DNA of 40,060 nucleotides from Harryflintia acetispora (GTDB lineage: Bacteria > Bacillota > Clostridia > Oscillospirales > Ruminococcaceae): positions 1 through 40,060 of the forward strand of contig SLUK01000016.1 of NCBI GenBank assembly GCA_004340125.1, read 5' to 3'. How positions within the stretch are numbered: the stretch's first letter is position 1; each line of letters begins with the position of its first letter. Of the stretch, positions 9,130 to 16,311 are shown one piece after another. Position numbers and translations under genes: made by a program. Under the pieces are notes generated by a model. The model made no database searches and was not told the DNA's origin. It saw nothing but the letters and a program-made list of their open reading frames with translations.

Positions 9130-9158
9130 TTGACTTAAAACTAGCGGACTGATATATT
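9130..9158 (+). promoter_or_regulatory. Promoter of the HPr-like gene
   Basis: TTGACT (9130-9135), a 17-bp spacer and TATATT (9153-9158) form a strong vegetative-type promoter about 58 bases before the start codon at 9217. Confidence 0.8.
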
Positions 9159-9216
9159 GTAAATATAGGCAATATCCTTAAAATAACGCATCAAAATGAA
9201 TGGAGGCAACATCATC

Positions 9217-9444
9217 ATGAAAAGTGTAACGATTCTTTTGAATACCATCAACGACGTCAAGGTTTTTGTCAACATGGTTTCCAAGTACGATTTCGACGTG
9301 GACCTGATTTCCGGGCGCTACGCGGTCGATGCCAAGTCCATCATGGGCATCTTCAGCCTGGACCTCTCCAAGCCGATCAAGGTGGAAATCCATTCGGACA
9401 ACTGCGAGAAGTTCCTCGAGGAGATCAAACCCTACATCCAGTAA
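9217..9444 (+). CDS. HPr-like protein lacking the phosphorylatable histidine
   Basis: A 75-residue HPr-fold protein. The region 'SKYDFDVDL' and the loop 'AKSIMGIFSL' (Ser41, equivalent to the regulatory Ser46 of HPr) are clearly HPr-like. The usual 'HARP' active site, aligned back from SKYD, reads 'TIND', so the PTS histidine is missing. It cannot act as a PTS phosphocarrier by the normal route. By analogy with Bacillus Crh it may be a regulatory HPr paralogue phosphorylated on serine, but this is inference. I chose ATG 9217 because TGGAGGC sits 8 bases upstream; the ATG at 9196 has no site. It is monocistronic, with its own promoter and a strong terminator. Confidence 0.85.
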   Translation: MKSVTILLNTINDVKVFVNMVSKYDFDVDLISGRYAVDAKSIMGIFSLDLSKPIKVEIHSDNCEKFLEEIKPYIQ

Positions 9445-9463
9445 GAAATATTGTCTGCAAACG

Positions 9464-9497
9464 ATATGCCGCAATGAAACATTGCGGCATATTTTGC
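9464..9497 (+). terminator. Terminator of the HPr-like gene
   Basis: ATATGCCGCAATG (9464-9476) pairs perfectly with CATTGCGGCATAT (9480-9492) around AAA, followed by TTTTG. A strong intrinsic terminator. Confidence 0.93.
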
Positions 9498-9620
9498 TAT
9501 TCATGCATGTCGGACATTCCGGGCGCAAACTGAGCGCGGACAACGTATAGCCCGGCCACAAAGGCGCATACAATAATACCAGGCTTTTGCTAAATTTAGG
9601 TGAGGTGTGGTGAAGATTGT

Positions 9621-10808
9621 ATGCGTACCAGGATGATCGCCGGCCTGCTGGCGCTGTGCGCGGCCCTGTTTTCTCTGAGTATACCGGTCTTTGCGGGGAA
9701 TGAGGAGGCCGCCTCCCCGCAGGCGGGGAGCCTGGGGCTGACCGCGAAATCGGCAATTTTGGTGGAGCAGTCCACCATGCAGGTGCTCTATGAGCAAAAC
9801 CCGGACGAAAAGCTGGCCCCCGCGTCCATCACCAAGGTGATGACCCTGCTGCTGGTGATGGAGGCGATCGATAATGGGCAGCTCTCCTACGAGGACACGG
9901 TTTCCTGCTCGGACTACGCCAGCTCGATGGGCGGCTCGCAGATCTGGCTGGAGCCGGGCGAGCAGATGACGGTGCATGAGCTCTTAAAGGCCACCGCGGT
10001 GGCCAGCGCCAACGACGCCGCGGTCGCCCTGGCCGAGAAGATCGCCGGGACCGAGGCGGCGTTCGTAGACAAGATGAACAAGAAGGCGCACGAGCTGGGG
10101 ATGGTGAACACCAGCTTCCGCAACTGCACGGGGCTCGACGAGGACGGCCACTATACCACGGCGCGGGACGTCGCCGTCATGGCCGGGGAGCTGCTGCGCC
10201 ACCCAAAGATCACCGAGTACACCTCCATCTGGATGGATGAGCTGCGCTCGGGGGAGACCCAGCTGGTCAACACCAACAAGCTGGTCTACCACTATCCCGG
10301 CACCACAGGGCTCAAGACCGGCTCGACCGACAACGCCGGCAAGTGCCTGTGCGCGAGCGCCAACCGGGACGGGATGGGGCTCATTTCGGTGGTGCTTTCG
10401 GCTCCCAACGCGGACGCCCAGTTCGGGGACAGCCGCAAGCTGCTCGACTACGGCTTCGGCAACTTCATGAGCGCGCCCATCCAATCCCCCGACAGCGAGC
10501 TCGGCACGCTGCGGGTGCTGCGCGGCGTGCGCGAGCAGGCGGAGCTTTACACCGAGCCGCCCGAGACGGTGGTCATCCCCCGCGCGCAGGAGGGCAAGCT
10601 CGCCTATGAGATCACGCTGCCCGAAAGCGTCACCGCCCCGGTGGAACAGAACCAGACCGTGGGCAGGGTGGTGGTGCACATCGACTCGAAGGAAATCTGC
10701 TCCTTCCCGATCAAAACCCGGGAAGAAGTGAAGAAAATGACCTTCCTGCGGGCGCTCGGGAAGCTCGGCGGCAGCCTCGTTGCGATGGGCGCTCCCTGCG
10801 TGGAATAA
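9621..10808 (+). CDS. dacF: D-alanyl-D-alanine carboxypeptidase (DacF type)
   Basis: A penicillin-binding protein of the PBP5/DacF group that trims the terminal D-Ala from peptidoglycan stem peptides outside the membrane. The 395-residue product has a signal peptide (about 1-25, ending 'SIPVFA'). The serine-peptidase S11 motifs are in order: SxxK as 'ASITK' (near 67-71), SxN as 'SAND' (near 127) and KTG as 'LKTGST' (near 231). A PBP5-type C-terminal beta domain follows (about 280-370). ATG 9621 is preferred over the in-frame GTG at 9600 because it starts directly at the signal peptide and has AGGTGAGGTG upstream. A promoter for pgi follows it, so it is probably transcribed alone. Confidence 0.92.
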   Translation: MRTRMIAGLLALCAALFSLSIPVFAGNEEAASPQAGSLGLTAKSAILVEQSTMQVLYEQNPDEKLAPASITKVMTLLLVMEAIDNGQLSYEDTVSCSDYASSMGGSQIWLEPGEQMTVHELLKATAVASANDAAVALAEKIAGTEAAFVDKMNKKAHELGMVNTSFRNCTGLDEDGHYTTARDVAVMAGELLRHPKITEYTSIWMDELRSGETQLVNTNKLVYHYPGTTGLKTGSTDNAGKCLCASANRDGMGLISVVLSAPNADAQFGDSRKLLDYGFGNFMSAPIQSPDSELGTLRVLRGVREQAELYTEPPETVVIPRAQEGKLAYEITLPESVTAPVEQNQTVGRVVVHIDSKEICSFPIKTREEVKKMTFLRALGKLGGSLVAMGAPCVE

Positions 10809-10821
10809 ATCCGCTTTCCGG

Positions 10822-10850
10822 TTGACATTCCCATAGCGGTAGGATAAAAT
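10822..10850 (+). promoter_or_regulatory. pgi promoter
   Basis: A consensus TTGACA (10822-10827), an exact 17-bp spacer and TAAAAT (10845-10850). It gives a leader of about 105 nt before the pgi start, in which I see no recognisable riboswitch. Confidence 0.88.
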
Positions 10851-10962
10851 GTAACATGAAGAAGTTTCCCCGTTTTGAAAGCGGAGGAGCCCTTCCTGGC
10901 GGCGGCCGCCCGGCATGGCGGCAGGGCCCTTGAGATTCATCAGGAGAGGAAGTACGAAACGA

Positions 10963-12300
10963 ATGGCAGTTTCATTGGTCACAAAATATGTAAAAGACTT
11001 CGTCGCACCGCACGAGCTTGAGGGGATCGCCCCGCAGGTCAAAGCGGCGCATGATACCCTGCATACGAAATCCGGGCTGGGCAATGATTTTCTCGGCTGG
11101 GTGGACCTTCCCAACAGCTACGACAAGGAGGAGTTCTCCCGTATCAAGACGGCTGCCAAGTGGATCCAGCAGAACGCCGATGTGCTGATCGTCATCGGGA
11201 TCGGCGGCTCCTACCTCGGCGCGCGCGCCGCGATCGAGCTGCTTCGCTCCCCGTTTTATAACAACCTCAAGAAGGATACCCCCGACATCTACTTCTGCGG
11301 CAACAACATCAGCCCGACCTATCTCAATGAGATTTTGAGCATCTGCCAGGGGAAGGACGTCGCGGTCAACATCATCTCCAAGTCCGGCACCACCACCGAG
11401 CCGGCGCTGGCGTTCCGGGTGTTCCGCGAGCTGCTCGAGGAGCGCTACGGCAAGGAGGGCGCGAAGGAGCGCATCTTCGCCACCACCGACAAGGCGCGCG
11501 GCACGCTCAAGGAGCTTTCCGACCGCGAGGGCTATCAGACCTTTGTGATCCCCGACGACGTGGGCGGGCGCTTCTCGGTGCTCACCGCGGTGGGGCTGCT
11601 GCCCATCGCCGTCTCGGGCGCGGACATTGATAAGATCATGGCGGGCGCGTCCGACGCGACCAGGGCCTACAACGACTGCGACCTGAGCAGAAACGACTGC
11701 TATCTCTACGCCGCGCTGCGCAACATTCTTTTTCGCAAGGGCAAAAAGATGGAGATCCTCGTGACCTACGACCCCTCCTTCACCCTGATGGGCGAGTGGT
11801 TCAAGCAGCTCTTCGGCGAGAGCGAGGGCAAGGACAATAAGGGGCTCTACCCCTCCTCGGTCACCTTCTCCACCGACCTGCACTCCCTGGGGCAGTTCAT
11901 CCAGGAGGGCTCGCGGATCATGTTCGAGACGGTGGTCAACATCAAGCGCCCGAAGCAGGATTTCTTCATCAAGAACGACGAGCAGAACTTCGACGGGCTC
12001 AACTTCCTCTCGAACCAGAACATGTCGGTGGTCAACGAGAAGGCCATGAAGGGCACCGTGCTCGCCCACACCGAGGGCGGCGTGCCCAACCTCATGCTCG
12101 ACGTCGACGAGATCGACGAGTACACCTTCGGATGGCTAGTCTACTTCTTTGAGAAGGCCTGCGCCATCTCGGCCTACCTGCTGGGCGTCAACCCCTTCAA
12201 CCAGCCGGGGGTGGAGAGCTATAAGAAAAATATGTTCGCCCTGCTGGGCAAGCCGGGCTACGAGGACATGAAAGCCGCGCTGGAGGAGAAGCTCCGGTAA
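10963..12300 (+). CDS. pgi: Glucose-6-phosphate isomerase
   Basis: Interconverts glucose-6-phosphate and fructose-6-phosphate in glycolysis and gluconeogenesis. The 445-residue length fits the shorter bacterial form. Family signatures are 'GIGGSYLGARA' (near residue 79), 'SKSGTTTEPA' (near 139, sugar-phosphate binding) and the C-terminal 'GVESYKKNMF' (near 416) with the catalytic Lys. ATG 10963 is chosen because CAGGAGAGGA lies upstream; the in-frame ATG at 10915 lacks a site and adds 16 residues not typical of the family. It provides the link between glycolysis and the glycogen genes further right. Confidence 0.96.
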   Translation: MAVSLVTKYVKDFVAPHELEGIAPQVKAAHDTLHTKSGLGNDFLGWVDLPNSYDKEEFSRIKTAAKWIQQNADVLIVIGIGGSYLGARAAIELLRSPFYNNLKKDTPDIYFCGNNISPTYLNEILSICQGKDVAVNIISKSGTTTEPALAFRVFRELLEERYGKEGAKERIFATTDKARGTLKELSDREGYQTFVIPDDVGGRFSVLTAVGLLPIAVSGADIDKIMAGASDATRAYNDCDLSRNDCYLYAALRNILFRKGKKMEILVTYDPSFTLMGEWFKQLFGESEGKDNKGLYPSSVTFSTDLHSLGQFIQEGSRIMFETVVNIKRPKQDFFIKNDEQNFDGLNFLSNQNMSVVNEKAMKGTVLAHTEGGVPNLMLDVDEIDEYTFGWLVYFFEKACAISAYLLGVNPFNQPGVESYKKNMFALLGKPGYEDMKAALEEKLR

Positions 12301-12353
12301 AGACGGGAACTCTACTCGCAAGTATTAAAAATAAATTCTAGGAGGACTACACC

Positions 12354-12764
12354 ATGATTAAATTGATCATCGGGAACAAAGGCAGCGGGAAGACCAAACG
12401 TCTGGTCGAGCTGACCAATGATGCAGTCAAAAATTCGAGCGGGAACGTCGTTTGTGTGGAAAAGGGCATGAAGCTGACCTATGACATCGACCACCATGCC
12501 CGCCTGATTGAATCCGATGCCTTCAAGATCGAGGGGTTCGACGCCTTCTACGGCTTCCTCACCGGAATCCTGGCCGGCAATTATGATATTACCGATCTGT
12601 TTATCGACGGTACCTTTAAAATCGGCGGGCGGGATTACGCAGCCTTCGGCGAGATGGTCAAAAAGCTTGACAACATCACCAAGGATGGCGGTGCGAACAT
12701 CACCTTTACCGTCTCCTGCGACATCAGCGAGCTGCCCGAGGATATCAAGGGCTACGCGATCTGA
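12354..12764 (+). CDS. Small P-loop NTPase-like protein, function unknown
   Basis: The 136-residue product begins with a Walker A P-loop, 'GNKGSGKTKRL' (residues 7-17). A possible Walker B strand is 'DLFIDGTFKIGG' (near residues 82-93), and the C-terminal half is beta/alpha ('NITFTVSCDISELP'). It is too short for a full ATPase of a known class and I do not recognise the family. The start ATG 12354 follows AGGAGGA at 12341-12347. It lies 53 bp after pgi and is ended by a good terminator, so it may be read from the pgi promoter. Confidence 0.8.
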   Translation: MIKLIIGNKGSGKTKRLVELTNDAVKNSSGNVVCVEKGMKLTYDIDHHARLIESDAFKIEGFDAFYGFLTGILAGNYDITDLFIDGTFKIGGRDYAAFGEMVKKLDNITKDGGANITFTVSCDISELPEDIKGYAI

Positions 12765-12784
12765 CAGCGAACATGGGTTGATTA

Positions 12785-12819
12785 TGGCGGGCGGACCGGG
12801 GGTCTGTCCGCCATTTTTA
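12785..12819 (+). terminator. Terminator after the P-loop gene
   Basis: TGGCGGGCGGACC (12785-12797) pairs over 13 bp (two G-U) with GGTCTGTCCGCCA (12801-12813), followed by TTTTTAT. An intrinsic terminator. Confidence 0.88.
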
Positions 12820-12917
12820 TCGGCTGCCTGGACATAAAAACAAAAGCGAACGGGCCCGCCTGCGCCGGACCTGTCTCGCGGGGACGCCTCCCCCACAAAA
12901 AAGGATGTGCAATTTTA

Positions 12918-14447
12918 GTGATTAAAAAACTTCTCAAATTTTTAACCAGCCGCATGGTGATCGTGGCGGTGCTGATCCTGCTGCAGATGGCCTTCGTCGT
13001 CAACCTGGTCGTCTACCTGTCCTCGGCCTCGGTCTACGTCTACTCCCTGCTCGAGCTGGTGAGCGCCGCCTCGGTGATCTGGCTGGTGTCCAAGAACGAA
13101 AACCCCTCTTACAAGCTGGCTTGGGTCATTTTGATCATGGCCTTTCCCATCGTGGGGATCGTCTTCTACCTGATGTTCGGCGACAAGCGCATGAGCAAGG
13201 GGCTCAGCCGGAAGATCGAGGGGTACTACAAGGATATCCTCCCCTTTGTGGAGGAGCAGTCCCACAAGGGGGTGGGCCGCTCCCTGGGAGAGGAGGATGC
13301 GTTTCTGGGCCGGCAGGCGGCCTACATCACCCGGATTTCCGGCGCGCCGGTCTTCCAGAACACCTCGGTGCAGTACTGCGAGCTGGGAGAGGTCAAGTTC
13401 CGCTACCTGCTCGAGGAGCTGCAGAAGGCCAGGCATTTCATCTTCCTGGAGTATTTCATCATCGAACCGGGGAAGATGTTCGGCGACGTGCTGAAAATCT
13501 TGCAGCAGAAGGTGCGCGAGGGGGTTGAGGTGCGTCTGATGTACGACGACCTGGGCTCGATCCAGACGGTGCCGCCGGGGTATGACAAGGTGCTTGCCTC
13601 CTCCGGGATCCGGGTCTGCGTCTTCAACCCCTTCCGCCCGCATGTCAACTCGGTGCTCAACTACCGCGACCACCGCAAGATCTGCGTGATCGACGGGAAT
13701 GTCGGCTTCACCGGCGGGATCAACCTGGCGGACGAGTACATCAACGCCTATCAAAAGCACGGGCACTGGAAGGACACCGCGGTCATGCTCAAGGGCGAGG
13801 CGGTCTGGAACCTGACGCTGCTCTTCATGCAGCTGTGGTGCTTCTCCACCGGGGACGAGTTCGACGTGGAGCGCTACCGCCCCACCGTCGAGGCAGAGAG
13901 CGACGGGTATGTGCAGCCCTTTGGCGACTCGCCGCTCGACTCGCTCAACGTGGCCGAAAACGCCTATATGCAGATCATCAACGGCGCGACAAACTATGTC
14001 TATATCACCACCCCCTACCTGATCCTGGACAATGAAATGCTCGGCGCCCTGACCCTTGCCGCGCAGAGCGGGGTGGATGTGCGGATCATGACCCCGCATG
14101 TGCCGGACAAGTGGTTCGTCCATCCGGTCACCCGTTCGTTCTACCTGCCGCTGATCAAGGCGGGGGTGAAGATTTACGAGTATTCCCCCGGCTTTGTGCA
14201 CGCCAAGATGTTCGTGGCGGACGACAAGGTCGCCATCGTGGGAACCACCAACATGGACTACCGCAGCTTCTACCTGCATTTCGAGTGCGGGGTCGCCTTC
14301 TACTTCTCCAAGGTGGTCGGGGCGGTCAAGCAGGACATCCTCGATACCCTGCAGCGCTGCGAGCTGATCACCGAAAAGAAGGCGGGCGCGCGCTGGTATG
14401 TCCGCTTGGGGCGGGCGCTGCTGCGCATCTTCGCGCCGCTGATGTGA
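12918..14447 (+). CDS. cls: Cardiolipin synthase (phospholipase D superfamily)
   Basis: Condenses two phosphatidylglycerols to cardiolipin and glycerol at the membrane. The 509-residue product has two N-terminal membrane helices (about 10-35 and 40-85, a PLDc_N region). Two HKD catalytic motifs follow: 'DHRKICVIDG' (near residue 250) and 'HAKMFVADD' (near 427), each followed by the expected 'FTGGINLADEY' and 'GTTNMDYRSF' stretches. The start is GTG at 12918 with AAAGGATG upstream; the next ATG is at residue 13, inside the first helix. It is followed 59 bp later by the CmpB-type gene. Confidence 0.92.
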   Translation: MIKKLLKFLTSRMVIVAVLILLQMAFVVNLVVYLSSASVYVYSLLELVSAASVIWLVSKNENPSYKLAWVILIMAFPIVGIVFYLMFGDKRMSKGLSRKIEGYYKDILPFVEEQSHKGVGRSLGEEDAFLGRQAAYITRISGAPVFQNTSVQYCELGEVKFRYLLEELQKARHFIFLEYFIIEPGKMFGDVLKILQQKVREGVEVRLMYDDLGSIQTVPPGYDKVLASSGIRVCVFNPFRPHVNSVLNYRDHRKICVIDGNVGFTGGINLADEYINAYQKHGHWKDTAVMLKGEAVWNLTLLFMQLWCFSTGDEFDVERYRPTVEAESDGYVQPFGDSPLDSLNVAENAYMQIINGATNYVYITTPYLILDNEMLGALTLAAQSGVDVRIMTPHVPDKWFVHPVTRSFYLPLIKAGVKIYEYSPGFVHAKMFVADDKVAIVGTTNMDYRSFYLHFECGVAFYFSKVVGAVKQDILDTLQRCELITEKKAGARWYVRLGRALLRIFAPLM

Positions 14448-14506
14448 CAAAAGGACGGGGCGGCCGGGAAGGCCCTTTGATTTCAGCTTGACAGAGGGAA
14501 GGATCC

Positions 14507-15337
14507 ATGTTGGTTGCAGCAAATTTAATTCTCAGCTTTTGTATTTACAGCTTTCTGGGCTGGCTGTGTGAGACGGTTTATTGCTCGCTCCCGAAGGGGG
14601 AGCTGGTCAACCGCGGCTTCCTCTCGGGGCCGTTCTGCCCGGTTTACGGCTTTGGCGCTCTCTTGGTCGTCTACCTGCTGCGCCCCTTCGCGCGGCTGCC
14701 CGTCCTGCTCTTTCTGGCAGCGGTGGTCCTCACAAGCGCGCTGGAGTACGCCACCGGCTACCTGCTCGAGCGGCTCTTCCATACCAAGTGGTGGGACTAC
14801 TCCAAGCGGGCCCTGAACCTCCACGGGCGGGTTTGCCTGCGCAACTCGCTGCTCTTCGGGCTGATGGCCTCCTTTGTGGTCCTGCTGCTCGATCCGGCGG
14901 TGCAGCGGCTGCTTTTGCGCCTGCCGGAAATATTCTCGCTTCTGCTGGCCGCGGCGATGGTCTGCTACTTCGTGGCTGATACCGTGGGCACGGTGCGGGG
15001 GATACTCTCACTGCAGGAGCACCTCGAGAAGCTCGAGGCGCTGCGGGAGGAAATCAGAGAGAAGACAAGGCGCTACCACGAGGAGTTCGAGCAGAACATT
15101 CTGGAGCGCCGGGAGGAGTTGGCCGAAAGCCGGCAGGAGCGCCGGGAACAGATGCAAGCGAGGATCGACGCGCTCACCCGGCAGCTCTCGGGGATGCGCT
15201 TGAGCAGCCGCCATATCCACCGCAGGCTGCTGCGCGCCTTCCCGGGGATGCGCTCGCAGCGCCACCAGGGCGGGCTTGAGCAGATGCGCGAGGCGCTCGA
15301 GGAGCTGCGGTGCCAGAGAAGGGAAAACCAGAAATAG
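14507..15337 (+). CDS. CmpB-type membrane protein with coiled-coil tail
   Basis: Matches the family often annotated 'putative ABC transporter permease' (ABC_trans_CmpB). The N-terminal membrane half (about residues 5-165) has 'GWLCETVY' and 'VNRGFLSGPFCPVYGFGAL', the family hallmark. The second half (about 165-240) is very rich in Glu, Arg and Gln with heptad-like Leu spacing and should form a cytoplasmic coiled coil. No partner ATPase is nearby, so a transport role is doubtful. The start ATG 14507 follows AGGGAAGGA. It is closely followed by the TfoX-type gene. Confidence 0.82.
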   Translation: MLVAANLILSFCIYSFLGWLCETVYCSLPKGELVNRGFLSGPFCPVYGFGALLVVYLLRPFARLPVLLFLAAVVLTSALEYATGYLLERLFHTKWWDYSKRALNLHGRVCLRNSLLFGLMASFVVLLLDPAVQRLLLRLPEIFSLLLAAAMVCYFVADTVGTVRGILSLQEHLEKLEALREEIREKTRRYHEEFEQNILERREELAESRQERREQMQARIDALTRQLSGMRLSSRHIHRRLLRAFPGMRSQRHQGGLEQMREALEELRCQRRENQK

Positions 15338-15364
15338 GTCACAGGAAGGGAGCGGAGGTTTAAA

Positions 15365-15622
15365 ATGGGCGAACTGGCAAAGCTGCCGAACATCAGCAAG
15401 GTGAATGAGGAAAAGCTGCTCGCCGCCGGGATCGACACGCCCGAACGCCTGCGGCAGCTCGGCAGCAGGCGGGCCATCGAGCTGGTGCGCGCCTGCAGCG
15501 ACCCCGGCGCATGTGTCAATATGCTCTATGCGCTGGAGGGCGCGATCCGCGGGGTGCGCTGGCATGACCTGCCAAAAGAAGTCAAGGATGAGCTGAAGGC
15601 GTTTCACCGCACTCTGCGGTGA
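15365..15622 (+). CDS. TfoX C-terminal-domain protein
   Basis: An 85-residue stand-alone TfoX/Sxy C-terminal domain: 'LPNISKVNEEKLLAAGI' followed by 'LRQLGSRRAIELVR' and 'LYALEGAIRGVRWHDLP'. This helix-hairpin-helix-like fold occurs in proteins linked to competence regulation, but single-domain versions in Clostridia have no known role. The N-terminal TfoX domain is absent, which is normal for this subgroup. The start follows GGAGG at 15354-15358. It is 27 bp after the CmpB-type gene and probably cotranscribed. Confidence 0.85.
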   Translation: MGELAKLPNISKVNEEKLLAAGIDTPERLRQLGSRRAIELVRACSDPGACVNMLYALEGAIRGVRWHDLPKEVKDELKAFHRTLR

Positions 15623-15682
15623 AGCGGGGCATAAAGCGCCGCTGCCGGCGCATACTTTCTGTGGAATATTTTGAAAACTTGC

Positions 15683-15711
15683 TTTACAAACGGATAGCGG
15701 TATGCTAAACT
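15683..15711 (+). promoter_or_regulatory. rpsO promoter
   Basis: TTTACA (15683-15688), an exact 17-bp spacer and TAAACT (15706-15711). Transcription should begin near 15718, giving a structured leader of about 108 nt. Confidence 0.82.
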
Positions 15712-15734
15712 ATCATTTGTATGACCGTTTTCTC

Positions 15735-15784
15735 AGAACAGGGGGTAAGTCTGCATTCAGACGGCACACCTCTGGCCCTGTTCT
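15735..15784 (+). promoter_or_regulatory. Structured rpsO leader (candidate S15 autoregulatory RNA)
   Basis: AGAACAGGG (15735-15743) pairs with CCCTGTTCT (15776-15784). Inside, GTCTG (15749-15753) pairs with CAGAC (15758-15762) around CATT. A stem enclosing a second hairpin plus unpaired GGCACACC resembles a junction of the kind that ribosomal protein S15 binds in known rpsO leaders. Autoregulation is inferred, not shown. Confidence 0.6.
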
Positions 15785-15825
15785 TGGATTACCGGCAAAT
15801 ATTTAAAAATGAGGTGCAATCCATC

Positions 15826-16092
15826 ATGATGAGAAAAGAAGAGAAGCTGGAAGTCATCCAGCAGAACGCCACCCACGAGGGCGACACCGGTTCCCCCGAG
15901 GTGCAGATCGCGATCCTGACCAAACGGATCAACGACCTGCAGGAGCATTTCAAGGAGCACAAGAAGGACCACCATTCCCGCCGCGGGCTGCTGCGGATGG
16001 TCGGCCGCCGGCGCAACCTGCTCAACTACCTGATGAAAAAGGACATTAACCGGTACCGTGCTCTGATCGCGAAGCTCGGCCTGCGTAAATAG
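15826..16092 (+). CDS. rpsO: Ribosomal protein uS15
   Basis: A small-subunit primary binding protein that contacts the central domain of 16S rRNA. The 88-residue length matches the family, with hallmark 'HEGDTGSPEVQIAILT' and 'HKKDHHSRRGLLRMVGRRR'. The true start is one of the paired ATGs at 15826/15829, behind GAGGTG (15811-15816); upstream in-frame codons back to 15721 belong to the structured leader. It is followed by a hairpin and then pnp, the common rpsO-pnp arrangement. Confidence 0.97.
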   Translation: MMRKEEKLEVIQQNATHEGDTGSPEVQIAILTKRINDLQEHFKEHKKDHHSRRGLLRMVGRRRNLLNYLMKKDINRYRALIAKLGLRK

Positions 16093-16105
16093 TCTTTCGT
16101 GCCAG

Positions 16106-16140
16106 AAGGCAGGAGCGGCCTTAAGCCGCCCTGCCTTTCT
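16106..16140 (+). terminator. Hairpin after rpsO
   Basis: AAGGCAGG (16106-16113) pairs with CCTGCCTT (16130-16137), with an inner CGGC/GCCG stem. The T run is weak (TTTCT), so it may allow read-through into pnp. Confidence 0.6.
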
Positions 16141-16192
16141 ACGCATCTTACGCGGCCAAGAAACTTGTACCCGCCAGGCGGAAAGGGCGTCC

Positions 16193-16247
16193 ATTTAGCA
16201 GTGAATCGGACCCCCGAAGCCCTCGGAGGCCGGATTTATTGCTAAAT
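16193..16247 (+). promoter_or_regulatory. Long stem-loop in the pnp leader
   Basis: The segment 16193-16207 pairs over 15 continuous positions (with G-U pairs) with 16233-16247, and an inner CCCCCGA/TCGGAGG stem extends it. Its place just before pnp recalls the RNase III-processed stem that controls pnp in enterobacteria, but a shared mechanism is only inference. Confidence 0.55.
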
Positions 16248-16311
16248 CCCCCTGCCGCCTGCAAAACAGCGCGCGAGTGATCGCGTCGATAAACGAACAG
16301 GAGGCAAAAGA

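Noticed and set aside
7589..9200. A purine riboswitch controlling purL
   Set aside because: No purine-aptamer core or PRPP-type leader was recognised before mtaB or in the 63-bp mtaB-purL gap.
12942..14522. 526-residue minus-strand frame opposite cls
   Set aside because: A shadow of the cardiolipin synthase reading, with no start signal or motif.
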